Part shown: one piece after another, positions 17,367 to 27,375 of the stretch
Position numbering within the stretch: position 1 is the stretch's first letter
How the letters are laid out: each line of letters opens with the position of its first letter
Assembly (NCBI GenBank): GCA_963741565.1
Contig: CAVUIK010000008.1
Span: forward strand, 744,001 to 808,000
Source of the DNA: Ga0077555 sp963741565
GTDB taxonomy: Bacteria; Pseudomonadota; Alphaproteobacteria; Rhizobiales; Hyphomicrobiaceae
Direction of reading: 5' to 3'
Length of the DNA stretch: 64,000 nt
The notes under the pieces: generated by a model
Told to the model about the DNA's origin: nothing
Seen by the model: the letters and a program-made list of their open reading frames with translations, nothing else
Databases searched by the model: none
Program-made: the position numbers and the translations under genes

Positions 17367-18974
17367 ATGCCGAAGCTGCAATCCCAGATCAACACGGGCT
17401 CCGAGGAGTTTGCCGCCAATCGCTCCGTCATGCGGGGGCTGGTCGACGACCTTGCGGCCAAGCGGGCAGAAATCTCCGTCGGCGGCCCGGATAAGCTGCG
17501 CGAACGGCATGTCGCGCGCGGCAAGCTGCTGCCACGCGACCGGGTTCTGGGGCTGATCGACCCCGGCTCGCCGTTCCTCGAGCTGTCGCAGCTCGCAGCC
17601 TACGGCATGTACAGCGGCGATATCCATAGCGCGGGCGTGATCACCGGCGTCGGCCGGGTGTCGGGGCGCGAGTGCGTGATCGTCTGCAACGACGCGACCA
17701 TCAAGGGCGGAACCTACTTCCCCTTGACCGTGAAGAAGCATCTGCGCGCCCAGGAGATTGCGACCGAGAACCGGATGCCATGTCTCTATCTGGTGGACTC
17801 CGGCGGCGCCAACCTGCCGCTCTGGACCGACGTGTTCCCGGACCGGGAGCATTTCGGGCGCATCTTCTACAATCAGGCCCGCATGTCCGCGGCCGGCATT
17901 CCCCAGATTGCCGTCGTCATGGGCTCGTGCACGGCCGGCGGCGCCTATGTCCCGGCCATGTCGGACGAGACCATCATCGTCCGCCGGCAGGGCACGATCT
18001 TCCTCGGCGGCCCGCCGCTCGTCAAAGCGGCGACGGGCGAGTCCGTCTCGGCCGAGGATCTGGGCGGCGCCGACGTGCACACGCGTCTCTCGGGCGTCGC
18101 CGATCACTATGCCATCAACGACCACCACGCGCTCGATATCGCGCGCTCGATCGTCGGCAACCTCACGCACCGCAAGCAACCGAACATCGCGACCCGCGCG
18201 CCGCGGGCGCCCGCCTACGATCCGGCCGAACTCGATGGCGTGCTGCCCGCTTCGCTGGTGACGCAGTATGATACGCGGGAGATCATCGCCCGGCTCGTCG
18301 ATGGCTCGGAGATGGACGAGTTCAAGCGCAATTTCGCCACCACGCTGGTCACCGGTTTTGCCCACATCGAAGGCCTGCCGGTCGCGATCCTGGCGAACAA
18401 CGGAATCCTCTATTCGGAAACGGCGCAGAAGGCCGCGCACTTCATCGAGCTGGCCTGCCAGCGGCGGATCCCGCTGCTGTTCCTGCAGAACATTACGGGC
18501 TTCATGGTCGGCCGCGAAGCCGAGGCCGGCGGCATCGCGCGGCACGGCGCCAAAATGGTCATGGCCGTCGCCTGCGCGAACGTGCCGAAGGTGACGGTGG
18601 TAATCGGCGGCAGCTATGGCGCAGGCAACTATGCGATGTGCGGCCGCGCCTATGGGCCGCGCTTCATGTTCACGTGGCCCAATGCCCGCGTCTCGGTGAT
18701 GGGCGGCGTGCAGGCGGCGAGCGTGCTGGCAACCGTCCGGCGCGACAACATCGAGGCCGACGGCAAAGCCTGGTCAGCTGACGACGAGGCCGCCTTCAAG
18801 AAGCCCGTGCTGGAGGCCTACGAGCGGGAAGGGCATCCCTATTTCGGAACTGCCCGGATCTGGGACGACGGCATCATCACGCCGAGCGAGACCCGGCGCG
18901 TTCTCGGGCTCGCCTTTTCCGCGTGCCTCAACGCCCCGGTCGAAGACACCAAGTTCGGCGTATTCCGGATGTGA
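17367..18974 (+). CDS. Acyl-CoA carboxylase beta (carboxyltransferase) subunit, MccB-like
   Basis: 535 residues of the carboxyltransferase subunit of a biotin-dependent acyl-CoA carboxylase, closest in layout to methylcrotonyl-CoA carboxylase beta. Both halves are present: RERHVARGKLLPRDRV, SGGANLP...VFPDREHFGRIFYNQA, MGSCTAGGAYVPAMSDE in the N-half, and NITGFMVGREAEAGGIARHGAKM, GGSYGAGNYAMCGRAYGPRFMFTWPNA in the C-half with its oxyanion glycines. The biotin-carrier alpha subunit is not adjacent. The first position after ANLPL is W-T-D, where many homologues have Q-D-E. The start at 17367 has a GGGGG site. Confidence 0.88.
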   Translation: MPKLQSQINTGSEEFAANRSVMRGLVDDLAAKRAEISVGGPDKLRERHVARGKLLPRDRVLGLIDPGSPFLELSQLAAYGMYSGDIHSAGVITGVGRVSGRECVIVCNDATIKGGTYFPLTVKKHLRAQEIATENRMPCLYLVDSGGANLPLWTDVFPDREHFGRIFYNQARMSAAGIPQIAVVMGSCTAGGAYVPAMSDETIIVRRQGTIFLGGPPLVKAATGESVSAEDLGGADVHTRLSGVADHYAINDHHALDIARSIVGNLTHRKQPNIATRAPRAPAYDPAELDGVLPASLVTQYDTREIIARLVDGSEMDEFKRNFATTLVTGFAHIEGLPVAILANNGILYSETAQKAAHFIELACQRRIPLLFLQNITGFMVGREAEAGGIARHGAKMVMAVACANVPKVTVVIGGSYGAGNYAMCGRAYGPRFMFTWPNARVSVMGGVQAASVLATVRRDNIEADGKAWSADDEAAFKKPVLEAYEREGHPYFGTARIWDDGIITPSETRRVLGLAFSACLNAPVEDTKFGVFRM

Positions 18975-18976
18975 TG

Positions 18977-20051
18977 TCAGGCCGTGGGGCTGTCGCCGCT
19001 GCGGCCTTGTTTTTTGCCCTTCGGCGCGACCCCCGCGGTGCGGATGGCGCTGATGATTGTTGACTTCATCCGGCCAGAGCGCGGGGTGAATTTCGGTCAG
19101 GTATTCCTCGACGCCCCACTGCAACAGCGGAATGTCGCCGACACGGTAGGCATGCGCGATCAGCCGATTGACGTGACTCTGTTCCGGCCAGCGCTCGATC
19201 CAATCCATGTAGCCGCGCCGTAGCTCCTGCCAGACGACATTGGTCGACCCGATCGGCTCGTGATCGCTGACGAAATCATAGATTCGGGCATAGAACTCGC
19301 TGCCGCGCTCGGCGCGCGAGACCTCAAGCGAGCGGCGGGCCAGCGCCTCGATGTCCTCGTAGGAGCCGTACTGGCGCGGGAGCAATTGTTGCGCGCGCAC
19401 CAGGAAGATGTCGGGATCGAGACGGTCGAAGGCGAGCGCTCGCTCGAAGCGGTTCGACAGCTCATCGGGATCGGTCTCGTCGAGCGAGCCCAGTGCAAGG
19501 TTGACGCGGTGCCAGTAGGGGCAGGCGCGCAGGCCCGGATCGCTGTCCGCCATCACCTGCTGCGCAAGTGCGGCCAGCTCGCGCATCCTATGCCAGCCCG
19601 CCTCGGTGATTTCCTTGCGTTTGCCGTTCTGGCGCCAGGCCAGCGCGGAATTCGCGCCCAGCTGCGCCAGCGCCGCCGAAAGGAAAGGCGTGCGGCCGCC
19701 GGCGTCCCAGTCCTGGCGGATGCTCGCGAGCTGCTCTTCGCAGAACGCGGGATCGGGATGATCTGCGGGCGCGATCATGTTGATCCCAGCTTCGATGATC
19801 CCATAGGTCCGACCGCCCCAGGGATGCTCGTCCTTAGCGTCGAATTCGGCGTTGTAGGCGTGCTCGATGGCAGCAAAGCCGCGAGTGCCCGCTGCTTCGA
19901 ACAGCGGCTGCAGCGCGGCATTCTTGAACGTCTCGAACGGCGCATCACGGCGAATGACCAGGCCTGTCCGGTCCGCGAGCCGCTGCAAGCGACGCGACCT
20001 GTAACTTAAGGGAGCCTGTAAGGCCTCGCTCAGGATGTTCAACACGCGCAT
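18977..20051 (-). CDS. Helical-repeat-like hypothetical protein (one frame break)
   Basis: About 357 residues after removing one extra base near 19064. Beyond that point the better frame ends STIISAIRTAGVAPKGKKQG and stops at 18977, two bases from the carboxylase stop on the other strand. Left uncorrected, the frame would run into the carboxylase gene antisense. The protein is alpha-helical and Trp/Leu/Arg-rich, with TPR-like spacing (ALAFDRLDPDIFLVRAQQLLPRQYGSYEDIEALARRSLE). I do not recognise a named family. The start is uncertain: ATG 20051, or GTG 20045 better spaced from GGAG. Confidence 0.6.
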
Positions 20052-20224
20052 ACTCCGTCAGGCCTGCTCGCTATCTTTGCGGCACCCGAACTCCAGGATG
20101 CCCCACCCAAGACCGCCAAGCGAAATTCACGCCATTCCAATCGAGACCCGTATCGTCCCGAGGGATGTTCCGATGCCTGCATTAATTCCGACTTAACGGC
20201 CGCACGTTTTCTGCGGGCAAATCC

Positions 20225-21614
20225 TCAATTTCCGTTCTTGAAGATCGCCTCGTTCCAAGGCCGTTCGGCGGGCCGAGGTCGCACCGCGGGGGCGGAGGAC
20301 GGGGCCGTTGACGGTGGGGGCCTGCCATAGACTCCGGCCACCGGCACCACGTTGCCTTGCGGTGCCGCCGCGGCAGCAGGGACCGTCGGCCGGGCATCGC
20401 CGGGATATACGCCCGCGACCACCTCGGCACTGGGTGAGGTCTGCCGCGGCAAGAGGGACGGCGCAACGGGCTTCGTCTCGAGCGGGCGAGCCACAACGAC
20501 GGCCGATGGCCAGACCTGCGGCTTCGGCTCGCTCCGCGGCACCACCGGACGAGCCACCTTCTGAACTGCGGCTGGCGGCCGAATGGTGGCAGGCTGCTCA
20601 TCCAACTTCGGCGACGCTTTCACGACGCGCGTCGCATCCGGCTTCGGTGCTTCGTCTGCTGCCGCAACCGCCTCGTTCGCCGGAGCGGCGAGCGCCAAGG
20701 CAGGTGAACTCCGGCGCCATAGGTTCGGCTGGCGTCGGTGCCGGCATGGTGTCGGTCACGGCAATCAGCGCAGGTTTACCGCCCGGCGTCTTGCGCGCCG
20801 CCATCTTCGGACTGACCGCGTCCAGATAGCCCGGCGCCGGCACGAACGGCTGCTTCGCGCGCAGATGCACGACGCGATAGCCACGCGTCTTGATCTCCGC
20901 AAGAATCGTCGGCAAGGCGCGCGCCGTTTGCGGCTTGATGTCGTGAAACAGCATGATGCCACCCCGCTCAGCGTCGAGCTTGGCCAGTGTGTGGGCAATC
21001 AGCCGCTGCGGATCGGCGATGTAGCTGTCGTTCGATACGACGTCGACGGTGAACGTCGCGATCCCGCGGGCTTCCAGATGGTCGACCAGTTGCTTCGAGT
21101 CGTTGAGGCCTGGAAACCGGAAAAACGGCGCGATCGGCTGGCCCGCAGCCACGGCGACCGCCGCAAATCCGCTTTCGATCTGGTCGCGCGCCGCCTCGAA
21201 CCGCAGCCGCGGCAGGCTCATCGGATGGGACCAGGTGTGCGTCCCGAGCGTGTGCCCGCGGCGAAGGATTTCGCGCACGTTCTCCGGGTAGGCCGCCGCC
21301 ATCTTGCCCACGGAAAAGAACGTCGCCTTGGTGCAGAACCGGTCGAGGATATCGAGGATCGGCTTGGTGATGCCGGGCATGGGACCGTCGTCGAAGGTCA
21401 GCACCACCTCTTTTGGGCCGAGGAAGCTGCGCTCGCGGGCGCGGTTGGTAATCGCCCCGAAAACCGGACCGCCCGTCGTGTCGATCTCGACAATGCGCTC
21501 GACGCCAAGCGCGCCGGTTGTATGAGTGCAATCCGCCAGTAGCGGTGTCGCGCCAGCCATGATGGCGGCCGCGCCAACCAGCGATGCCGCAAAGCGGCGA
21601 ACGGAGTGAGACAT
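20225..21614 (-). CDS. Polysaccharide deacetylase 1 with Pro/Ala-rich tail (one frame break)
   Basis: About 462 residues after removing one extra base near 20701. A signal peptide (AASLVGAAAIMAGATPLLA) leads into a NodB-type carbohydrate esterase 4 domain: TFDDGP with the catalytic and metal aspartates, HTLGTHTWSH with the metal histidines, FFRFPGLND with the conserved Arg, and IMLFHDI. Such enzymes remove acetyl groups from periplasmic or wall polysaccharides. A long Pro/Ala/Val tail follows, ending WNEAIFKNGN, which resembles the WRATIFGNR end of the neighbouring paralogue. ATG 21614 has GGAGG upstream. Confidence 0.85.
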
Positions 21615-21813
21615 GAGGCCTCCACGCGCAAAGCGCGCCAAACGCCAGACATGCCAAATCCGATCCCGAACGCGATCCGCATCAGCCTTCGTCGAGGCGA
21701 ACGATGATCACAAGGGGGTGCTGGCGCGCGACTCCGGGAATGCACGGTGCTGTGGCGGCCGGGTCTCAGTTCGGGGTGCGAATCGCGTTTTTCAGGCCAC
21801 GCGCAAGCGGCGT

Positions 21814-22918
21814 CTAGCGATTACCGAAGATCGTTGCACGCCAATCGTCGTCGTCCATCCGGCGTGCACGCTGAGAGGGAGCTGGCCGCGATTCGGGTGG
21901 CTTTACGCCCGCTCCCGGCGGAGCGAACGGACCGCGGTACACTTGAACCTCCCACGCCGGCGAGACGACACCGCGTTGCGCCACGGGCAACGGCAGCGAG
22001 GCGAGGCGCTTGCCGGAGAGGTCCTTCTTGATCTGCTGATCATAGGCGGCGAGCGTGGTCTGTCCTTGCGCCGGCACGATATGCACGACGCGATACCCCT
22101 TGGCCTTGAGCTCGGCCAGAAGTGCAGGCAGGGCACCTGCCGTCGAGGGCTGGATGTCGTGGAACAGGATGATGCCTCGGCCCTTGGCGGCGAGCTGGCT
22201 CATTACGTTGCGAATGACGACCGTCGGGCTGCGCGTCTTGAAGTCATAGGAGTCGACGTCGATCGAGAAGATGCCGGTATCGCGCGCCTTCAGATGAGCG
22301 ATCATCGATTGCGGATCGCTGAGATAGGGGAACCGGAAGAACGGCGCGGCTGGAATGCCAAGCGCGCGCTGCACGGCGCTAATTCCGAGTTCAATCTCGG
22401 ACTTGGCGGCTTCGGGCGAAATCTGCGCGAGGTTCTGATGCGACCAGGTGTGGGTCGCAATCGTATGGCCGCGCTTGGCAACGTCGCGCACGATCTCCGG
22501 GTAAGCAATTGCGCGCTGGCCTACCATGAAGAACGTGGCCTTGGTGCAATGCCGCTCGAGCGCGTCCAGAATGGGTCCGCGTCAGCGTTTTGTGAGGGCC
22601 GTCATCGAACGTCAGCACGACCTCGCCCGGCTTCAGGAACGTCGCGCCGGGATACTGGTTCTGGCCGAACTTGGGGCCGCCTTTGGTCGAAAGTTGGTGC
22701 TCCCGGTCCGTACCGAGCGCATTCGGCCCGCAGATCGGCGCTTGCGCGCCCTGCTGCGCCGACGCGACGGACCACGCCGCCACAGCGCCCAACAGGCCGA
22801 GCACCACCAGTGCCGCCGCACGGGCTCCCTTGGGTTGCAGTCGCGTTCGAGCTCGCAGTGTCGTCACCGTCTTCCTCAAGCGGTCGCCTCGATCCGATTT
22901 CAGACCTGAGTGCGACAT
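21814..22918 (-). CDS. Polysaccharide deacetylase 2 (one frame break)
   Basis: About 367 residues after removing one extra base near 22575. It has a basic cytoplasmic N-terminus, one membrane anchor (AALVVLGLLGAVAAWSVASA) and a NodB-type domain with TFDDGP, HTIATHTWSH, FFRFPYLSD and IILFHDI. It is a paralogue of the gene just downstream (20225-21614) and is on the same strand, so the pair arose by tandem duplication. The C-terminus is charged and ends MDDDDWRATIFGNR. The start is uncertain: ATG 22918 or ATG 22942. Confidence 0.83.
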
Positions 22919-23074
22919 GCCTCGTGTGCCCGCCGAAATCATAAGCCGGAATTGTGGCAACAAGCGACGGCTTGCCAACAATCGGTGTTCAGATGGGGTT
23001 AACACCGTGTGACAGGGTGCCCGCACGGAAAACATGTGCTAAGCGGCCAGACGGCGGCAGCTTCGGCGGTTAGC

Positions 23075-24459
23075 ATGCAGGAACCAACGGAAAAATCCGA
23101 GACGCGCCTGCCGCAAGAGGGGGCCAGCGCCGAACATGTGTCAGCGCTGAAGGCAGCCTTGGAGGGACATGATGCCGCGGCTGTTCTGGCGTTAACCAAA
23201 GGCCTGAAAGCGCCCGACCTTGCCGACCTGATCGAGCTGCTGCAGCCGGACGAGCGCATCGCAGCTGGTGCAGACTGCTGGGCGCCGACTTCGATCCCGA
23301 GGTGCTCTCCGAGATCGACTGGACCGTGCGCGACCAGCTGTCCGAGGCGCTGCCCAACGCGGTCCTCGCCAAGGCCGTGGCCGAGCTCGACACTGACGAC
23401 GCCGCCTATGTCATCGAGAGCCTCGAAGCGGCCGACAAGCAGGACGTGCTCGCGCAGCATCCCCTCCGGCGACCGCGCGGCGCTGGAGCGCAACCTCGAA
23501 TACCCCGAGGAGACCGCCGGCCGTCTGATGCAGACGGATTTCGTCGCCGTGCCGCCGTTCTGGACCGTCGGCCAGGTCATCGACCATATGCGCGAGGCCG
23601 ACGACCTGCCGGAAACATTTTCCGACATTTTCGTCGTCGATCCGACCTATCGGGTCATGGGCAGCGTGGATCTCTCGCGGCTGCTGCGCACGCAACGCGC
23701 GGTCGGCATCGCAGCGATCATGGATCGCGAGCGGCAGGCCGTGCTGGCGACCGCCGACCAGGAAGAGGTCGGCGCGCCAATTCGAGCGCTACGACCTGAA
23801 GTCGGCGCCCGTCGTCGACGAGAACAAGCGACTCGTCGGCGTCGTCACCGTCGACGACGTGGTGGAGGTCATCGAGGAGGAGACGGAGGAGGACTTTCGC
23901 TTCCTCGCCGGCGTCGGCGACGAAAGTCTGGCCGACACCGTGTTGCCGACCGTCAAGAGCCGCTTCCTCTGGCTGCTGGTCAATCTCGGGACCGCGGTGC
24001 TCGCGTCCTCGGTCATCAAGATGTTCGACGCCTCGATCGAGCAGATGGTGGCGCTGGCCGTGCTGATGCCGATCGTCGCCTCGATGGGCGGCAACGCCGG
24101 TACCCAGACGATGACAGTCGCCGTGCGCGCGCTCGCCACACGCGACCTCGGCCCCGCCAACACCGGCCGCATCATTCTGCGCGAAGCCTCGGTCGGGCTG
24201 ATCAACGGGATCCTGTTCGCGGTCATCCTGGCCGCCGTCGTGTTCTTCTGGTTCGGCTCCGGGCACGCTTGGCTTCGTCATCGGCGCCGCCATGATCTTC
24301 AATTTGCTCGCCGCGGCACTGGCCGGCATATTGGTGCCGATCGTGCTGGAGCGCTATGGCTGGGACCCAGCGGTTTCGTCGGGCGTTTTCGTCACTACGG
24401 TCACCGACGTCGTCGGTTTCTTCGCCTTCCTCGGGCTCGCGACCATGTTCCTGCTGTAA
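23075..24459 (+). CDS. mgtE: Magnesium transporter MgtE (five frame breaks)
   Basis: About 459 residues when five extra bases are removed (near 23263, 23274, 23458, 23771 and 24261). The order is typical: N-terminal helical domain (LADLIELLQPDERIA, EVLSEIDW), two CBS domains (ETAGRLMQTDFVAV..., KSAPVVDENKRLVGVVTVDDVVEVI), then the five-helix channel with the plug motif PIVASMGGNAGTQTMTVAVRAL and a C-terminal DVVGFFAFLGLAT. MgtE is a homodimeric Mg2+-gated channel. Each break restores a family-typical residue run when one base is dropped, so the gene is probably intact in the organism. ATG 23075 fits homologue lengths; upstream GTG 23009 is possible. Confidence 0.85.
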
Positions 24460-24475
24460 CTCGGAGACCAGTGAG

Positions 24476-24919
24476 ATGACCGTTCGTGTGCGCCGCCTCG
24501 AAGCCAAGGACAAATCCGCGTGGCTTCCGCTGTTCAAGGGCTACATCGCCTTCTACAAGGCGACGGTGGCCGACGACGTGATCGAGCACACCTGGCAGCG
24601 GCTGATGGATGCGCCACCTGATTTCCACATCGGACTGGTGGCGGTCGGCGACAACGACGCCCCGATCGGCCTTGCGCATATTTTGTTCCATCGCTCGACG
24701 TGGTCGCCGACGCACTATTGCTACCTCGAAGATCTGTTCGTCGAGCCGTCGCTGCGCGCCAAGGGCGTCGGCCGCGCCTTGATCGAAGCGGTCTATCGCG
24801 AGGCCGACCAGCGCAAATGCACGCGCACCTACTGGTCGACGCAGGAGTTCAACTATCGCGCCCGCGGCCTCTACGACCAGATGGCCACGAAAAGCGTGTT
24901 CGTGCAGTACCGGCGCTAG
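24476..24919 (+). CDS. GNAT family N-acetyltransferase
   Basis: 147 residues of a GCN5-related acetyltransferase. The acetyl-CoA-binding motif is clear: YLEDLFVEPSLRAKGVGRALIEAVYREAD, with the R/Q-x-x-G-x-G/A loop as RAKGVG. The preceding strand (IGLAHILFHRS) and the closing NYRARGLYDQMATKS are typical of the diamine/phosphinothricin-like subgroup. It starts 16 bases after the mgtE stop and is likely read through from it. Substrate unknown. Confidence 0.85.
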   Translation: MTVRVRRLEAKDKSAWLPLFKGYIAFYKATVADDVIEHTWQRLMDAPPDFHIGLVAVGDNDAPIGLAHILFHRSTWSPTHYCYLEDLFVEPSLRAKGVGRALIEAVYREADQRKCTRTYWSTQEFNYRARGLYDQMATKSVFVQYRR

Positions 24920-24941
24920 TGGCTGCTCGTCCTTGTTGGCC

Positions 24942-25074
24942 CTTCAGCTGCCCACTGGCGCAGCCGGGCCCGGTGCACGCGCCGGATGCGCAAGTGGGCA
25001 TCCGAAGGCGCAAGAAGAAGCGTGGGCAGCTGAAGCGCCACCAACCGCGCGGCTGCGCCAGTGGGCAGCTGAAG
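24942..25074. repeat. 25-bp inverted repeat with internal partial copies
   Basis: Arms at 24942-24966 and 25050-25074 are perfect reverse complements over 25 bases, separated by 83 bases. A further direct copy of GTGGGCAGCTGAAGCGC begins at about 25022, and a degenerate one at about 24993. The block fills most of the gap between the GNAT and FMO genes and may be a small non-autonomous mobile or REP-type element. Confidence 0.6.
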
Positions 25075-25140
25075 CGCTGCCAAAGATGACAAGGCCAGCT
25101 GCAGCCGCTAGGTTGCGGCCGGTATCATCGGGAACTCATC

Positions 25141-26535
25141 ATGACGGCCAAACGATCGATTGGAATCATCGGCGCCGGCGCCGCCGGCATCTGCGGCGCC
25201 AAGCACATGCTCGAAGAGGGCTGTGACGTCACGGTCTATGAGATCGGCAGCCACATCGGCGGCATGTGGGTCTACAAGAACGACAACGGCCGCTCATCCG
25301 CCTATCGCACCCTGCACATCAACACGGCGCGGGACCTGACGAATTTCTCCGACTTCCGCTTCGACCTGTCGGTGCCGCCGTTTCCGTCCCACGTCGACAT
25401 GGCGAAGTATCTGCGCGACTACGCCGATCATTTCGGCGTGACGCCCTGTGTGAGATTCAACACCCGCGTCAAGTCGGTGGCACCGGCTGCCGGCCATACT
25501 CCTGATAAGCCGCGCTGGCGGATCGAAACCGAAGCGGGCGACACCGCCGAGCACGATGTCGTTATCGTCGCCTCCGGTCACTTGACCAAGCCGCTGGAAG
25601 TGCCCGCGTTCCGGGACGGCTTCAAAGGTGAATACCTGCATTCGCACTATTACAAGGAGCCAGGTGATTTTGTCGGCAAGCGCGTCTGCGTCGTCGGCGT
25701 CGGCAACAGCGCGCTCGATATCGCGAGCGATCTCGCGGTGACCTCGCCGCGCACTGTTCTGGTCGCGCGCTCGAACGCGCTGATCATTCCGAAGCTCGTC
25801 TTCGGCAAGCCGTTCTGGGACACCATCCGGCCGTTCTACAATCCCTGGGTGCCGGCCTGGGTGCGCACCAAGGCACTCAAGGCGCTCGTCTATATGGTGC
25901 AGGGCGACATGGCCTCGCTCGGGTTCCCGCCGACGTCCAAGAAAGTCCATGCCACTTCGAACGCGAACATTGTCAACCACATCAAGTACCGCCGCGTGCT
26001 CGTGAAAAACACGATCGAAAAGATCGACGGCCGGAACATCACGTTCAACGATGGCACCACCGAAGAATTCGATACGCTGATCGCGGCAACCGGCTATCTC
26101 ATCGACCTCGATTTTCTCGACAAGCGCATCAGCCGCCCCGCGAACAACGAGCTCGACCTCTACATGCGGATCGTCCCGCCCGATTGGCCCGGGCTCTATT
26201 TTCTGGCGTTCTTCAACTCGGACACGGCGCTCAATTGGATCTGCGAAGGCCAAATCCGCTGGCTGCGCGAGTTCGAGATGGGCCGCGCCGCCCTGCCGTC
26301 GAAGGCCGACATGAAGGCCGAGATCGAAGCCCGCAAGGCCTGGGTGCGCACCAACTTCAAGGACACGCCGCGCCACGGCATCGAAGTGGAGCATCTGCCC
26401 TACTTCGCCGACCTCAAGAAGACCTTGCGCGACGCCCAGAAGCGCGCCGGCCGGCCGCTGCGCGATGCGGGCATCGCGGCCGTTAACACGCTGCCGCATC
26501 AGCCCGTGCCCGAGCGGAAGGTGGCGGCTGAATAA
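25141..26535 (+). CDS. Flavin-containing monooxygenase
   Basis: 464 residues of a class B flavoprotein monooxygenase of the FMO type. It has the FAD Rossmann motif GIIGAGAAGICGAKHM at the N-terminus, the FMO fingerprint FKGEYLHSHYYK near residue 160, directly followed by the NADPH Rossmann motif VCVVGVGNSALDIA, and a later ATGYLIDLDF. Such enzymes oxygenate N or S atoms or, in some cases, carbonyls. It is followed after 39 bases by an enoyl-CoA hydratase and lies in a region rich in oxygenases, suggesting a catabolic role. Confidence 0.88.
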   Translation: MTAKRSIGIIGAGAAGICGAKHMLEEGCDVTVYEIGSHIGGMWVYKNDNGRSSAYRTLHINTARDLTNFSDFRFDLSVPPFPSHVDMAKYLRDYADHFGVTPCVRFNTRVKSVAPAAGHTPDKPRWRIETEAGDTAEHDVVIVASGHLTKPLEVPAFRDGFKGEYLHSHYYKEPGDFVGKRVCVVGVGNSALDIASDLAVTSPRTVLVARSNALIIPKLVFGKPFWDTIRPFYNPWVPAWVRTKALKALVYMVQGDMASLGFPPTSKKVHATSNANIVNHIKYRRVLVKNTIEKIDGRNITFNDGTTEEFDTLIAATGYLIDLDFLDKRISRPANNELDLYMRIVPPDWPGLYFLAFFNSDTALNWICEGQIRWLREFEMGRAALPSKADMKAEIEARKAWVRTNFKDTPRHGIEVEHLPYFADLKKTLRDAQKRAGRPLRDAGIAAVNTLPHQPVPERKVAAE

Positions 26536-26574
26536 ACTGCATTCAACGACCCGAAACCCGCGAAAGGCCACCCA

Positions 26575-27348
26575 ATGACCTATCAGAACATCATCGTCGA
26601 AACCAAAGGCAAGGTTGGGCTCGTGCGCCTGAACCGGCCCAATGCGCTCAACGCGCTCAACGCGGCGCTGGTCAGCGAGCTGTCTAAGGCGCTGGACGGT
26701 TTCGAGGCCGACGACGCGATCGGCTGCATCGTGATCACCGGCAGCGAGAAGGCCTTCGCGGCCGGCGCCGACATCAAGGAGATGCAGTCGAAGTCCTACA
26801 TGCAGGCCTACAAGGAGGACTTCATCGGCTCCTGGGATCGCGTCGCGCGCGCCCGCAAGCCGGTGATCGCGGCAGTCGCCGGCTTCGCTCTCGGCGGCGG
26901 CTGCGAGCTCGCCATGATGTGCGACTTCATCATTGCGGCCGATACCGCCAAATTCGGCCAGCCCGAGATCAATCTCGGCGTCATGCCGGGCGCCGGCGGC
27001 ACGCAGCGCCTCGCCCGGTTTGTCGGCAAGGCCAAGGCGATGGACATGTGCCTCTCGGGCCGCATGATGGATGCCGCCGAAGCCGACCGCTGCGGGCTCG
27101 TCTCGCGCGTCGTGCCGGCTGACAAGCTGATCGAGGAAGCGTTGAAATCGGCCGATACGGTCGCGTCGAAATCACTGCCGATCCTGATGATGACGAAGGA
27201 ATCGGTGAACCGCTCCTTCGAGACGACACTGACCGAAGGCATCCGCTTTGAACGGCGCGTCTTCCATTCGATGTTCGCCATCGAGGACCAGAAAGAAGGC
27301 ATGGCCGCCTTCGTCGAGAAGCGCAAGCCAGTGTTCAAGAACTCCTGA
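26575..27348 (+). CDS. Enoyl-CoA hydratase
   Basis: 257 residues of the crotonase family. The oxyanion-hole segments are AFAAGADIKEM and GFALGGGCELAMMCDF, and both catalytic glutamates are in place (GGCELAMM and GQPEINLGVMPGAGGTQRL), so hydration of trans-2-enoyl-CoA is expected. AAAGG lies before the ATG at 26575. It probably shares a transcript with the FMO gene upstream. It is typical of short-chain enoyl-CoA hydratases used in beta-oxidation. Confidence 0.93.
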   Translation: MTYQNIIVETKGKVGLVRLNRPNALNALNAALVSELSKALDGFEADDAIGCIVITGSEKAFAAGADIKEMQSKSYMQAYKEDFIGSWDRVARARKPVIAAVAGFALGGGCELAMMCDFIIAADTAKFGQPEINLGVMPGAGGTQRLARFVGKAKAMDMCLSGRMMDAAEADRCGLVSRVVPADKLIEEALKSADTVASKSLPILMMTKESVNRSFETTLTEGIRFERRVFHSMFAIEDQKEGMAAFVEKRKPVFKNS

Positions 27349-27375
27349 CGTTCTGCGCAGCGCCCAGCTGCCGCC

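Noticed and set aside
16809..18545. 578-residue minus-strand frame opposite the carboxylase and DUF4403 genes
   Set aside because: Spans two real genes on the other strand and has no recognisable domain.
18979..19015. AGGCCG/CGGCCT stem with a following T-run after the carboxylase gene
   Set aside because: Short imperfect stem inside the coding end of the convergent gene; too weak to call a terminator.
25294..26571. 425-residue minus-strand frame opposite the FMO gene
   Set aside because: Antisense shadow of a gene with clear FAD and NADPH motifs.
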